Source: Pseudidiomarina woesei (lineage in GTDB: Bacteria; Pseudomonadota; Gammaproteobacteria; Enterobacterales; Alteromonadaceae). Taken from it: DNA of 64,000 nucleotides. Positions within the stretch are counted from its first letter, which is position 1. Each line of letters starts with the position of its first letter. Positions 56,094-64,000 of this stretch are shown here, piece after piece. The notes under the pieces are model-generated. The model searched no databases. It had not been told where the DNA came from and was given only the letters and a program-made list of their open reading frames with translations. The stretch lies in assembly GCF_001418345.1 (NCBI RefSeq), contig NZ_LIPW01000001.1:470429-534428 (forward strand), written 5' to 3'. Position numbers and translations under genes: made by a program.

Positions 56094-57217
56094 GACAATA
56101 TGTCTCCTCTCACCCGGTGCGGCACGGCGACAATTCGCAACGCGTCAGCCACTAGGCGTACATCAGTAAATTTAAGTTCTGGCACTTGGCTCATCGCCTC
56201 AAATGGCGGTAACTGAAGCAACCCGTGGGCGGTATGCCCCATAAGTTTAGGCGCTAAATAAACAATCAATTCATCGACTAGCTCAGCCTCAATCAATGCG
56301 CCAGCCAATTGCGCGCCACACTCGGTCCACACGGAGTTCACTTCACGTGCTGCCAAAGTGTGCAGTAATTCAGCTAAATCAATATGCCCAATTTGGGTGC
56401 GCTCAACTGTCACCACTTGCACATGCTCGGGCCAGCGCGCGGCGCTCTCAACCGAACGCTGAGTATCAGGCGCGTGCACCAATAAAATTGGGGCGGTGTT
56501 CGAAAACACAACTTCTTCACCGGTTAGCAAACCACGGGAATCAATAATAACCCGCAGCGGCTGTAACACCGCTTGCTGATGCCGTGCGGTCAATTGCGCT
56601 TGGTCAGCCAATACGGTTTCTGCGGTACTTAAAATAGCACCGCTTTGCGCGCGCCAGCGGTGTACGTCGTTGCGTACATCACTGCTAGTTACCCATTGGC
56701 TCGCTCCATTCGCAAGCGCAGTACGCCCATCTAACGAAGCCGCCATTTTTACCCGCACCCACGGACGTTTGCGTTGCATACGCGACACAAACCCGCTATT
56801 GAGCCGGCGCGCGTCCTGCTCAAGCACCCCAACTTTTACGTCAATACCTTGCGCTTGCAGGCGCGCAATGCCCTCACCGCTTACTTGCGGGTTTGGATCT
56901 TGCATGGCCACCACCACGCACTTCAGCCCCGCGTTAATCAGCGCATCGGCGCACGGCGGCGTGCGGCCAAAGTAGCTACACGGTTCCAACGTCACATAAG
57001 CGGTGGCACCTTGCGCTCGCTCACCGGCTTGGCGCAACGCATGCACTTCTGCGTGTGGTTCGCCAGCTCGCTCATGCCAACCTTCGCCAACAATTTCACC
57101 GTTGGCAACAATCACACACCCGACCATTGGGTTCGGATGCGTTGAAAAACGCCCCTGAGCGGCAAGCTCAAGGGCGCGTTGCATGTAAAACTGATGGTTC
57201 ACTCGTGGCTTAGTCAT
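56090..57217 (-). CDS. ribD: Bifunctional riboflavin biosynthesis deaminase/reductase RibD
   Basis: 375 residues. Deaminase domain: [20 protein letters not shown] (His and catalytic Glu) and [16 protein letters not shown] (Zn Cys pair). Reductase domain from about 150: [18 protein letters not shown] and the late [14 protein letters not shown]. Catalyses steps 2 and 3 after GTP cyclohydrolase. Overlaps nrdR by 8 nt; nrdR-ribD-ribB form one operon. No FMN riboswitch is seen upstream of nrdR. Confidence 0.95.
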   Translation of the reverse strand: MTKPRVNHQFYMQRALELAAQGRFSTHPNPMVGCVIVANGEIVGEGWHERAGEPHAEVHALRQAGERAQGATAYVTLEPCSYFGRTPPCADALINAGLKCVVVAMQDPNPQVSGEGIARLQAQGIDVKVGVLEQDARRLNSGFVSRMQRKRPWVRVKMAASLDGRTALANGASQWVTSSDVRNDVHRWRAQSGAILSTAETVLADQAQLTARHQQAVLQPLRVIIDSRGLLTGEEVVFSNTAPILLVHAPDTQRSVESAARWPEHVQVVTVERTQIGHIDLAELLHTLAAREVNSVWTECGAQLAGALIEAELVDELIVYLAPKLMGHTAHGLLQLPPFEAMSQVPELKFTDVRLVADALRIVAVPHRVRGDILS

Positions 57218-57659
57218 TGAGACGTGCTATCTCCTCGCCAAACTCACGAATATCATCAAAGGCTCTGTATACCGAAGCGAAACGAATATAGGCCACTTTG
57301 TCGAGGGCTTTGAGGTTTTCCATGACTAAACCACCGATAACCTGGCTGGTAATTTCTCGCTCACCCGTAGCGCGCAGCGCCGACTTGACGTTATGAATCG
57401 CTTGCTCCATCGCCTCTAAGCTAACTGGGCGTTTTTCTAAAGCGCGAAGCAGCCCGTTGCGTAATTTGTCCTCATTAAACGGCTCTCGCGTTCCATCAGA
57501 CTTGATCACACGAGGCATGATCAATTCCGCGGTTTCAAACGTGGTGAACCGTTCTTTGCAGTCACTGCACTCACGTCGACGTCGCACTGAAGCGCCATCG
57601 GCCACTAACCGCGAGTCGATAACTTTGGTGTCTTGTGTTCCGCAAAAAGGACAATGCAT
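57210..57659 (-). CDS. nrdR: Transcriptional repressor NrdR
   Basis: 149 residues. Zn ribbon [17 protein letters not shown] with the second pair [12 protein letters not shown], then the ATP-cone ([24 protein letters not shown]). Represses ribonucleotide reductase operons when dATP is high. First of nrdR-ribD-ribB; glyA ends 21 nt upstream on the same strand. Confidence 0.97.
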   Translation of the reverse strand: MHCPFCGTQDTKVIDSRLVADGASVRRRRECSDCKERFTTFETAELIMPRVIKSDGTREPFNEDKLRNGLLRALEKRPVSLEAMEQAIHNVKSALRATGEREITSQVIGGLVMENLKALDKVAYIRFASVYRAFDDIREFGEEIARLND

Positions 57660-57680
57660 AGGCTGCTTCCTTGGTCTTCG

Positions 57681-58937
57681 TTATTTGTAAACAGGGAACT
57701 GTTTACACAGTGCTTTCACTTGTTCACGCACACGTTCAATAACTGACTCGTCGTTCATGTTATCCAGCACATCACAAATCCAATTCGCTACTTGCTCAGT
57801 TTCGGCTTGCTTAAAGCCACGACGGGTAATCGCCGGCGTACCTAAGCGTAAACCTGAAGTAACAAACGGTGAGCGCGGATCATTCGGAACAGAGTTTTTG
57901 TTCACCGTAATATAGGCACGGCCTAACGCCGCGTCTGCATCTTTACCGGTGATATCTTTGTCAATTAAATCAACCAAGAACAAGTGGTTTTTGGTGCCAC
58001 CTGAGACAATTTTGTAACCACGGTCTTGCATCACTTTCACCATGGTGTTGGCGTTATCAAGCACCTGCTGCTGGTACGCTTTAAACTCAGGCTCCATAGC
58101 TTCTTTAAATGCCACAGCTTTGGCCGCAATCACATGACACAGTGGGCCACCTTGGCTGCCAGGAAACACACCGCTATTTAATTTTTTATGTAAATCTTCG
58201 TCGTCTTTGCCCGACAAAATTAAACCACTACGTGGGCCAGCTAAGGTTTTGTGGGTGGTGGTGGTGACTACGTCGGCAAATGGTACTGGGTTTGGATACA
58301 AGCCAGCAGCCACTAAGCCAGCTACGTGAGCCATATCTACTAACAAGTAGGCACCAACTTCGTCAGCAATTTCGCGGAACTTAGCCCAATCAACCACTCC
58401 TGAATAGGCAGAAAAGCCAGCCACAATCATTTTTGGTTTGTGCTCTAGTGCTAATTCACGTACTTCGGCGTAGTCAATCTCACCAGTAGTTTCGTCCAAA
58501 CCGTACTGTACGGCATTGTATAATTTACCGGAAAAGTTCACGTGCGAACCGTGGGTTAAATGGCCACCGTGCGCTAAGCTCATACCCAACACTGTGTCGC
58601 CAGCGTTTAATAACGCGAGAAATACCGCTGAGTTTGCTTGTGAACCCGCGTGTGGTTGAACGTTGGCATACTTCGCACCAAATAATGCTTTTGCTCGTTC
58701 AATGGCCAAATCTTCTACCGCATCGACGTATTCACAACCGCCGTAGTAACGCTTATGAGGATAGCCTTCGGCATATTTGTTAGTCAGCTGTGAGCCCTGC
58801 GCTTCAAGTACCCGAGGACTGGTATAGTTTTCTGAGGCAATTAATTCAATGTGCTCTTCTTGGCGCTGCACTTCACCAGTCATTGCCTGCCATAAATCTG
58901 CATCATAATCGGCAATATTCATTTCATGTTTCAACAT
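57681..58937 (-). CDS. glyA: Serine hydroxymethyltransferase
   Basis: 418 residues from the ATG at 58937 (AGGAG about 6 nt upstream); a start at 58955 adds six residues. [64 protein letters not shown] Lys in [26 protein letters not shown]. Interconverts serine and glycine and feeds one-carbon units. Divergent from ettA; intergenic region has two palindromes. Confidence 0.97.
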   Translation of the reverse strand: MLKHEMNIADYDADLWQAMTGEVQRQEEHIELIASENYTSPRVLEAQGSQLTNKYAEGYPHKRYYGGCEYVDAVEDLAIERAKALFGAKYANVQPHAGSQANSAVFLALLNAGDTVLGMSLAHGGHLTHGSHVNFSGKLYNAVQYGLDETTGEIDYAEVRELALEHKPKMIVAGFSAYSGVVDWAKFREIADEVGAYLLVDMAHVAGLVAAGLYPNPVPFADVVTTTTHKTLAGPRSGLILSGKDDEDLHKKLNSGVFPGSQGGPLCHVIAAKAVAFKEAMEPEFKAYQQQVLDNANTMVKVMQDRGYKIVSGGTKNHLFLVDLIDKDITGKDADAALGRAYITVNKNSVPNDPRSPFVTSGLRLGTPAITRRGFKQAETEQVANWICDVLDNMNDESVIERVREQVKALCKQFPVYK

Positions 58938-59002
58938 TGGGGCTCCTGACTTCACAAACGGACTAACTCGAACCTGTTATCCACGGGGGTTAACAAAAAT
59001 AG

Positions 59003-59038
59003 TGGCGCTAGTTTACCAATATACTTGGGTTAGCGCCA
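59003..59038. other. Perfect inverted repeat between glyA and ettA
   Basis: TGGCGCTA (59003-59010) and TAGCGCCA (59031-59038) are exact inverse complements, with ACCAA/TTGGGT also able to pair inside. It could be a two-site operator or an RNA hairpin in either transcript. No match to a PurR or MetR box that I recognise. Confidence 0.6.
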
Positions 59039-59071
59039 ACTTAAGGGTTAAAATAACCGCTTAGTAATTTA

Positions 59072-59086
59072 GTCTAATCATTAGAC
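59072..59086. promoter_or_regulatory. Perfect 15-bp palindrome upstream of ettA
   Basis: GTCTAATCATTAGAC: 7-bp arms around one C, 22 nt before the ettA ATG and just ahead of the AAAGGA ribosome site. Candidate operator or translation-control hairpin. The cognate factor is unknown. Confidence 0.55.
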
Positions 59087-59108
59087 CTAAAAAGGAACGA
59101 ACGCTGCT

Positions 59109-60776
59109 ATGGCACAATATATTTACTCCATGTCGCGGGTTGGCAAAGTTGTCCCCCCGAAAAAGACTATTCTGAAAGACATTTCATTATCATTTTTCCC
59201 TGGTGCGAAAATTGGTGTACTCGGCCTAAACGGTGCCGGTAAGTCAACTCTATTACGCATTATGGCCGGCGTGGACAAAGAAATTGAAGGTGAAGCACGC
59301 CCTTTGGCTGGCATTGAAATTGGCTATTTGCCACAAGAGCCGCAATTAGATGAAGAAAAAACGGTACGCGAAACCGTAGAAGAAGCGGTTGCTGATGTGA
59401 AAAACGCCTTAACCGAACTTGACCAAGTTTATGCGGCCTATGCAGAAGAAGACGCAGATTTTGACGCTTTGGCCAAGAAACAGGGGCAACTGGAAGCTAT
59501 TATTCAAGCCAAAGACGGCCACAACTTAGATAATATGCTGGAACGTGCAGCCGATTCACTGCGTCTGCCGCCGTGGGACACAAAAATAAAGGTGCTTTCG
59601 GGTGGTGAGCGTCGTCGTGTTGCTATTTGTCGTTTATTACTCAGCAAGCCTGACATGTTGTTGCTTGACGAACCAACCAACCACTTGGATGCCGAATCGG
59701 TCGCTTGGTTAGAGCGCTTCTTGCATGACTACGACGGCACTGTTGTGGCCATCACCCACGACCGCTACTTCTTAGATAACGTGGCGGGTTGGATTCTTGA
59801 ACTTGACCGTGGTTACGGTATTCCATGGGAAGGTAACTACTCATCTTGGCTTGAGCAAAAAGAAAAACGTTTAGAGCAAGAAGAGAAACAAGAAAAAGCA
59901 CGCCAACGTAGTATCAAGCAAGAGCTTGAATGGGTTCGCCAAAATCCGAAAGGCCGCCAAGCAAAAAGCAAAGCACGCATGTCGCGATTTGAAGAGCTAC
60001 AAAGCGGTGATTATCAAAAACGTAATGAAACTAACGAGCTCTTTATTCCACCGGGCCCGCGCTTGGGTGACAAAGTGCTTGAGGTTAAAAATCTTAAGAA
60101 AGCCTACGACGGCCGCGTACTCATTGACGATTTAAGCTTTAGCATTCCCAAGGGCGCCATTGTCGGTATTATCGGTCCGAACGGCGCTGGTAAATCAACC
60201 TTGTTCCGTATGATCACCGGCAAAGAACAGCCAGACTCAGGTACCGTTGAGCTTGGTGATACCGTGCAATTAGCAAGTGTCGATCAGTTCCGTGATGACA
60301 TGAACGACAAAAACAGCGTCTGGAAAGAAATCTCCGACGGCCAAGATATTTTACGTATTGGTAACTTCGAAATTAACAGCCGCGCTTATGTTGGCCGCTT
60401 TAACTTCCGTGGGAACGACCAACAGAAATTAATCGGTGAGTTATCGGGTGGTGAACGTAACCGTGTGCATTTAGCTAAGCTGTTAAAAGCTGGCGGTAAC
60501 TTGTTGCTGTTAGACGAACCAACCAACGACCTTGACGTTGAAACCTTGCGTGCACTTGAAGAAGCATTGCTGGAATTCCCGGGCTCTGCCATGGTGATCT
60601 CGCACGACCGTTGGTTCCTTGACCGTGTCGCCACGCATATTTTGGATTACCGCGACGAAGGGCAAATCAACTTCTACGAAGGTAACTACACCGACTACGA
60701 AGAATACATGAAGAAAACCCACGGCGAACAAGCCATGGAACCACACCGCACGCGCTATAAGCCAATTGGTGTGTAA
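59109..60776 (+). CDS. ettA: Energy-dependent translational throttle protein EttA
   Basis: 555 residues, identical length to E. coli EttA. Two ABC domains: Walker A GLNGAGKST and GPNGAGKST, signatures LSGGERRRV and LSGGERNRV, Walker B LLLDEPTNHLDAES and LLLDEPTNDLDVET; the arm insertion (about 95-140) contacts the L1 stalk and the linker (KEKRLEQEEKQEKAR) is charged. Binds the ribosomal E site and gates the first peptide bond according to ATP/ADP ratio. Monocistronic, terminator at 60807. Confidence 0.97.
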   Translation: MAQYIYSMSRVGKVVPPKKTILKDISLSFFPGAKIGVLGLNGAGKSTLLRIMAGVDKEIEGEARPLAGIEIGYLPQEPQLDEEKTVRETVEEAVADVKNALTELDQVYAAYAEEDADFDALAKKQGQLEAIIQAKDGHNLDNMLERAADSLRLPPWDTKIKVLSGGERRRVAICRLLLSKPDMLLLDEPTNHLDAESVAWLERFLHDYDGTVVAITHDRYFLDNVAGWILELDRGYGIPWEGNYSSWLEQKEKRLEQEEKQEKARQRSIKQELEWVRQNPKGRQAKSKARMSRFEELQSGDYQKRNETNELFIPPGPRLGDKVLEVKNLKKAYDGRVLIDDLSFSIPKGAIVGIIGPNGAGKSTLFRMITGKEQPDSGTVELGDTVQLASVDQFRDDMNDKNSVWKEISDGQDILRIGNFEINSRAYVGRFNFRGNDQQKLIGELSGGERNRVHLAKLLKAGGNLLLLDEPTNDLDVETLRALEEALLEFPGSAMVISHDRWFLDRVATHILDYRDEGQINFYEGNYTDYEEYMKKTHGEQAMEPHRTRYKPIGV

Positions 60777-60806
60777 CTTCGTATCAGTTACTAGTTACAG
60801 CAAAAT

Positions 60807-60844
60807 AAAAAAAGGGCTTACACCAGGTAAGCCCTTTTCTTTTG
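60807..60844. terminator. Bidirectional terminator between ettA and fadE
   Basis: AAAAGGGCTTAC ACCAG GTAAGCCCTTTT, 11-12 bp stem with A and T runs, serving both converging genes. Confidence 0.92.
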
Positions 60845-60859
60845 TTCAGCATTAAATGT

Positions 60860-63157
60860 TTAGAACTTACGCCCTTCAATAACGCCTGGCGCAAATTGAT
60901 CAACACCAATAGCAGCCATGCGCAACTGCTCCGTTTTCTTAAACGCTTTGGCTTCGTCTGCGCTAATCACTTCAGCTTTACGCGCCGCTTTCACTAAGTC
61001 TTCACCGCTTAAGTCTTCAGCAATATCACCGCGCTTAATGGCTTTGCGAATACGCTTATAAATATCTGCGTGTTCACGCATGGCCAAGAACGCAAGTTCC
61101 ATATGGCCGGTCATATCTTTCGGGTCGTCCTTCCAGAAACACAAGAAAGTATGACGATCACGAGTTAAACCTGGCTCCATCATCTGCTTGGCTATAACTT
61201 GCATATTCTCATCTGACGGCTTATTGAAATGCAACCCTAACGGGAAGATAGCTAAACGTAAGGTCCATGAAATAAAACGATTTGGGAAGTTGGCAAAGAA
61301 GCCTTTAAACGCTTGGCCAATTTCATATAAATGATGGCTCATAGCGTACTCAACAAATGGCAAGTCGCCAGTTTGACGACCATCATCTTCATAGCGCTTG
61401 AGTACTGCTGAGGCCATATACAAATGGCTTAACACATCGCCTAAACGTGCTGAAAGCATTTCGCGCCGCTTTAAGTCGCCGCCCATCACCAGCATCGCCA
61501 TGTCTGCCGTTAACGCCAAAGCGCGGCTCATACGGGTTAACTGTTGATAATAACGCGCCGTTGGACCACTCATCGGACTCGCATTAAAGCGTGCCCCGGT
61601 TAAGCCCATGAATAAGCTGCCGAAGAAGTTACCCGCGGCAAAGCTAATATGCTTCAACAACAAACTATCAAACTGCTTCAACCCTTGCTCTTCGTCTGGA
61701 TTTGACGCCGCTTCCATTTCCGCTAATACGTACGGATGACAGCGCGTCGCACCTTGACCAAAAATCATCAAATTACGGGTGAGAATATTGGCGCCTTCAA
61801 CGGTAATTGAAACCGGTGTAGCCATGTAGCCGTGACCTAAATAGTTACGTGGCCCCAATTGAATGCCTTTACCTGCATGCACGTCCATGGCGGCTTCCAT
61901 AACTTGGCGCCCCATTTCTGTCATGTGGTATTTAGTCATTGCAGTAATAACTGAGGGGCTTTTGCCTTCGCACAAAGCGGTTACCGTTAACCGGCGCATC
62001 GACTCCAAGGTGTAGTTGGTGCCGCCAATTTTACCCATGGCAGCCTGAACCCCTTCAAACAAACCAATTGGCATACCAAACTGCTGACGCACATAAGCAT
62101 AGGCACCAGTCATTCTTTCAGTCATATGCCCTGTTGCAGCCGCTAACGCCGGCAAACTAATACCACGCCCTGCTGACAAACACTCCATAAGCATGCGCCA
62201 ACCTTTGCCAGCATAATCTTGGCCGCCAATAATCCAATCCAACGGAATAAATACGTCTTTACCGTAGGTGGTGCCATTCATAAACGCTTGATTAAGCGGT
62301 AAGTGACGTTCGCCTGTTTCAACGCCTTCATGGCTAGTCGGAATAAGCGCACAGGTAATACCAATATCTTTTTGCTCACCAAGTAAGCCATCAGGGTCAT
62401 ACATTTTGAATGCTAAACCAAGTACCGTGGCTACTGGTGCTAAGGTAATATAGCGCTTGCTCCAATTTAGCCGAATACCAACCACTTCTTTGCCTTCAAA
62501 CTCTCCCTTGCACACCACGCCCGTGTCTGGAATAGCGCCAGCATCGGAACCCGCTTCAGGCCCTGTTAACGCGAAGCACGGAATATCGGTACCATCAGCT
62601 AAACGCGGCAACCAATAGTTTTTCTGCTCATCGGTACCATAGTGCGTGAGCAATTCGCCTGGACCCAATGAGTTCGGCACCATAACCGACACTGCAGCGC
62701 TAATGGAACGCGTTGCAATGCGTGACACAATATGTGAGTTGGCAGCTGGCGAGAAATCAAGGCCACCAAATTCTTTACCAATGATCATGGCAAAGAATTT
62801 CTCTTTACGAATGTAATCCCAAACTTTCTTCGGCAAGTCGACATCTTTTTGGACAATTTTAAAGTCGTCCAACATGCCCAATAGCGTTTCTAGCTGGTTA
62901 TCAATAAAAGCTTGCTCTGCTTCGGTAAACTGCGGCGCTTTGGTTTGATGAAACTTGTGCCAATCAGGTCGGCCACTGAATAAATCAGCGTCCCACCAGG
63001 TATCGCCCGCTTGCATTGCTTCGCGCTCTGTTGGCGACAGCGGCGGTAACACGCGCTTGAAAAACGCAAACGCAGGGCGTGAAATCAAGCTCTTGCGAAT
63101 ATCCGGCACCGCAAACAACAGCACCACTACAACCACTAAGAGAATTAAAATTTCCAT
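60860..63157 (-). CDS. fadE: Acyl-CoA dehydrogenase FadE
   Basis: 765 residues, the long FadE type (E. coli 814). N-terminal membrane segment (ILILLVVVVVLLFAVP), then ACAD core: FFAMIIGKEFGGLDFSPAANS, CFALTGPEAGSDAGAIPDTG, ITLAPVATVLGLAFKMYDPD, and a C-terminal part with catalytic region YMATPVSITVEGANILTRNLMIFGQGA. First step of beta-oxidation, FAD-dependent, electrons to ETF. No FadR-like site in the 42 nt upstream; cotranscription with psrA is likely. Confidence 0.93.
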   Translation of the reverse strand: MEILILLVVVVVLLFAVPDIRKSLISRPAFAFFKRVLPPLSPTEREAMQAGDTWWDADLFSGRPDWHKFHQTKAPQFTEAEQAFIDNQLETLLGMLDDFKIVQKDVDLPKKVWDYIRKEKFFAMIIGKEFGGLDFSPAANSHIVSRIATRSISAAVSVMVPNSLGPGELLTHYGTDEQKNYWLPRLADGTDIPCFALTGPEAGSDAGAIPDTGVVCKGEFEGKEVVGIRLNWSKRYITLAPVATVLGLAFKMYDPDGLLGEQKDIGITCALIPTSHEGVETGERHLPLNQAFMNGTTYGKDVFIPLDWIIGGQDYAGKGWRMLMECLSAGRGISLPALAAATGHMTERMTGAYAYVRQQFGMPIGLFEGVQAAMGKIGGTNYTLESMRRLTVTALCEGKSPSVITAMTKYHMTEMGRQVMEAAMDVHAGKGIQLGPRNYLGHGYMATPVSITVEGANILTRNLMIFGQGATRCHPYVLAEMEAASNPDEEQGLKQFDSLLLKHISFAAGNFFGSLFMGLTGARFNASPMSGPTARYYQQLTRMSRALALTADMAMLVMGGDLKRREMLSARLGDVLSHLYMASAVLKRYEDDGRQTGDLPFVEYAMSHHLYEIGQAFKGFFANFPNRFISWTLRLAIFPLGLHFNKPSDENMQVIAKQMMEPGLTRDRHTFLCFWKDDPKDMTGHMELAFLAMREHADIYKRIRKAIKRGDIAEDLSGEDLVKAARKAEVISADEAKAFKKTEQLRMAAIGVDQFAPGVIEGRKF

Positions 63158-63199
63158 GCTATTACACCTATCAAATTAAGCTACGTTAAGCATAGCTGA

Positions 63200-63832
63200 T
63201 TATGCCGTGGGTGCATCCACACCACCGGCCAAAAACGGAATTAAGCGGTCGACAACTTGGTCGGCCGCAATAGACTCACCAAAATCGGCGGCGGCAATTT
63301 CTCGCAACGCCGGCCCTGACACTTGCGCAAATACCGAAGCCCCTAACACAAAGTGCAAGCGCCAAAACATGTCTGCCGGGCTCAAATTTGGATTCGCCAC
63401 GTGTAACAAAGCAAGTAAGCGGTGCATTACTTCGCCAAAATGCTCCATGGTGTAGCGGCGTAGGTGTCCCTGAATATCGGCATACGCAAAACCCAGCAAG
63501 CTTAAGAAGATAGTTGGCCCGCCCTTGCGCACCTTCTTCAGCGCATTAAGTGGCTCGCGAAAACAGTCAAATACGTCACGCGTGCTAAATTGTGCACGCG
63601 GTTCAAGTTGGTCAAACTCAGCGTTTAGCGCTGGCATGAGCACTTCAAGATAACGAGCCATGACCGCTTGAATTAACGCCTTTTTTGAGCCAAAGTGGTA
63701 ATTTACAGACGCAAGATTAACGTCCGCTTCAGCGGTGATTTGCCTTAGCGAGGTTTGCTCAAAGCCATGTTCGGCAAATAACGCCTCGGCAGCATTAAGA
63801 ATTTTATCTTTCGTGGTTTCTCGCTTCGCCAT
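63200..63832 (-). CDS. psrA: TetR family regulator, PsrA-like
   Basis: 210 residues from the ATG at 63832. KDKILNAAEALFAEHGFEQTSLRQITAEADVNLASVNYHFGSKKALIQAVMARYL is almost the Pseudomonas PsrA HTH region (broken here only by my quoting limits: key run LASVNYHFGSKKALIQ). C-terminal LLGFAYADIQGHLRRY and ELFWRLHF-like MFWRLHFVLGASVFA also match. PsrA senses long-chain fatty acids and represses fad and etf genes. It precedes fadE by 42 nt. Confidence 0.88.
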   Translation of the reverse strand: MAKRETTKDKILNAAEALFAEHGFEQTSLRQITAEADVNLASVNYHFGSKKALIQAVMARYLEVLMPALNAEFDQLEPRAQFSTRDVFDCFREPLNALKKVRKGGPTIFLSLLGFAYADIQGHLRRYTMEHFGEVMHRLLALLHVANPNLSPADMFWRLHFVLGASVFAQVSGPALREIAAADFGESIAADQVVDRLIPFLAGGVDAPTA

Positions 63833-63875
63833 ACAAAAGCGCCCTATTTTTGGATGCGCGCGTTTAGAACGCATA

Positions 63876-63894
63876 TTTTAAACGTGCGTTTTAA
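63876..63894. promoter_or_regulatory. PsrA-like operator
   Basis: TTTAAACGTGCGTTTTAA contains AAAC-N4-GTTT (63880-63891), the PsrA box form known from Pseudomonas. Lies 48 nt before psrA and 77 nt before the divergent gene at 63968. A second short palindrome GCGTTTAGAACGC (63860-63872) adjoins it. Confidence 0.6.
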
Positions 63895-63967
63895 TTTAAA
63901 GCAGATCGACCTTTAGCGCAAGCATCTAAATAGGCATATAAATAGGCACATAAAAGGAATACTCAAC

Positions 63968-64000
63968 ATGTCAAAATGGATTCATGTCATTTACTTAAGC
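63968..64000 (+). CDS. Start of a divergent gene, truncated by the window
   Basis: ATG at 63968 with AAGGA nine bases upstream; only 11 codons (MSKWIHVIYLS) are visible. It shares an intergenic region and the PsrA-like box with psrA, so it may be fatty-acid regulated. Product cannot be assigned. Confidence 0.55.
   Translation, partial: MSKWIHVIYLS

Overview
This 64 kb window is chromosomal DNA from a gammaproteobacterium, most likely of the order Alteromonadales. Idiomarinaceae is my best guess from protein style, gene order and moderate GC, but there is no rRNA here to confirm it. Several blocks keep the gene order known from Escherichia coli: yoaA-tsaB-yeaY-(hydrolase)-fadD-rnd, ycgL/ycgM/ycgN, hisLGDCBHAFI, and apt-dnaX-ybaB-recR-htpG-adk. 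Genes are dense, and many operons have 1-4 nt start/stop overlaps. I see no prophage, insertion sequence, CRISPR array, tRNA or rRNA. The only stable RNA is the SRP 4.5S RNA at about 48.9 kb.

Layout. 1-2.3 kb: 3'-truncated gene for a secreted endonuclease I-like nuclease with FN3, lamin-tail and PKD domains. 2.4-7.3 kb: cold-shock/DUF1294 membrane protein, dbpA, DUF429, DUF924, an amino-acid racemase and a HigBA-like toxin-antitoxin pair. 7.4-10.4 kb: oxidative stress genes (peroxiredoxin, monothiol glutaredoxin, Fe superoxide dismutase) and an ankyrin lipoprotein. 10.6-21.6 kb: fadR, dsbB, the ycgN-ycgM-mltB-ycgL-rnd-fadD run, a hydrolase, yeaY, tsaB and yoaA. 21.8-29.2 kb: the complete histidine operon behind a leader peptide with five consecutive His codons and an attenuator. 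29.1-39.7 kb: norM, a cysteine desulfurase-like gene, a hydrolase and MAPEG gene pair, adk, htpG (with a sigma-32-type promoter), recR, ybaB, dnaX (with an A10 slippage site), apt and a stand-alone receiver. 39.8-41.9 kb: a HvfABC/bufferin-type RiPP operon whose precursor carries two triplets of EGKCG. 42-47 kb: a six-gene TonB2-type energy transduction operon. 47.3-59 kb: priC, kynA, SRP RNA, an enoyl-CoA hydratase/FabH-like pair, rlmG, a cyclophilin, ampG, panE, the riboflavin genes ribBX-ribD with nrdR, and glyA. 59.1-64 kb: ettA, fadE, a psrA-like regulator and the start of a divergent gene.

How it fits together. Fatty-acid metabolism recurs: fadR, fadD, fadE, psrA and the FabH-like/enoyl-CoA hydratase pair are all here. 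FadR-operator-like sequences containing TGGTCGGA lie upstream of fadR, fadD and the FabH-like gene, and a PsrA-like palindrome lies upstream of psrA. The HvfABC operon and the TonB2 operon are neighbours on the same strand, separated by a terminator. Both belong to metal-related envelope biology, but a functional link is only inferred.

Most notable for follow-up: the HvfABC copper-type RiPP locus with a 41-residue membrane microprotein behind it; the dnaX A10 tract, where a -1 slip would stop at once and give a gamma-like product; a family of ATATTAG-type dispersed inverted repeats between genes; and two perfect palindromes in the glyA/ettA intergenic region.
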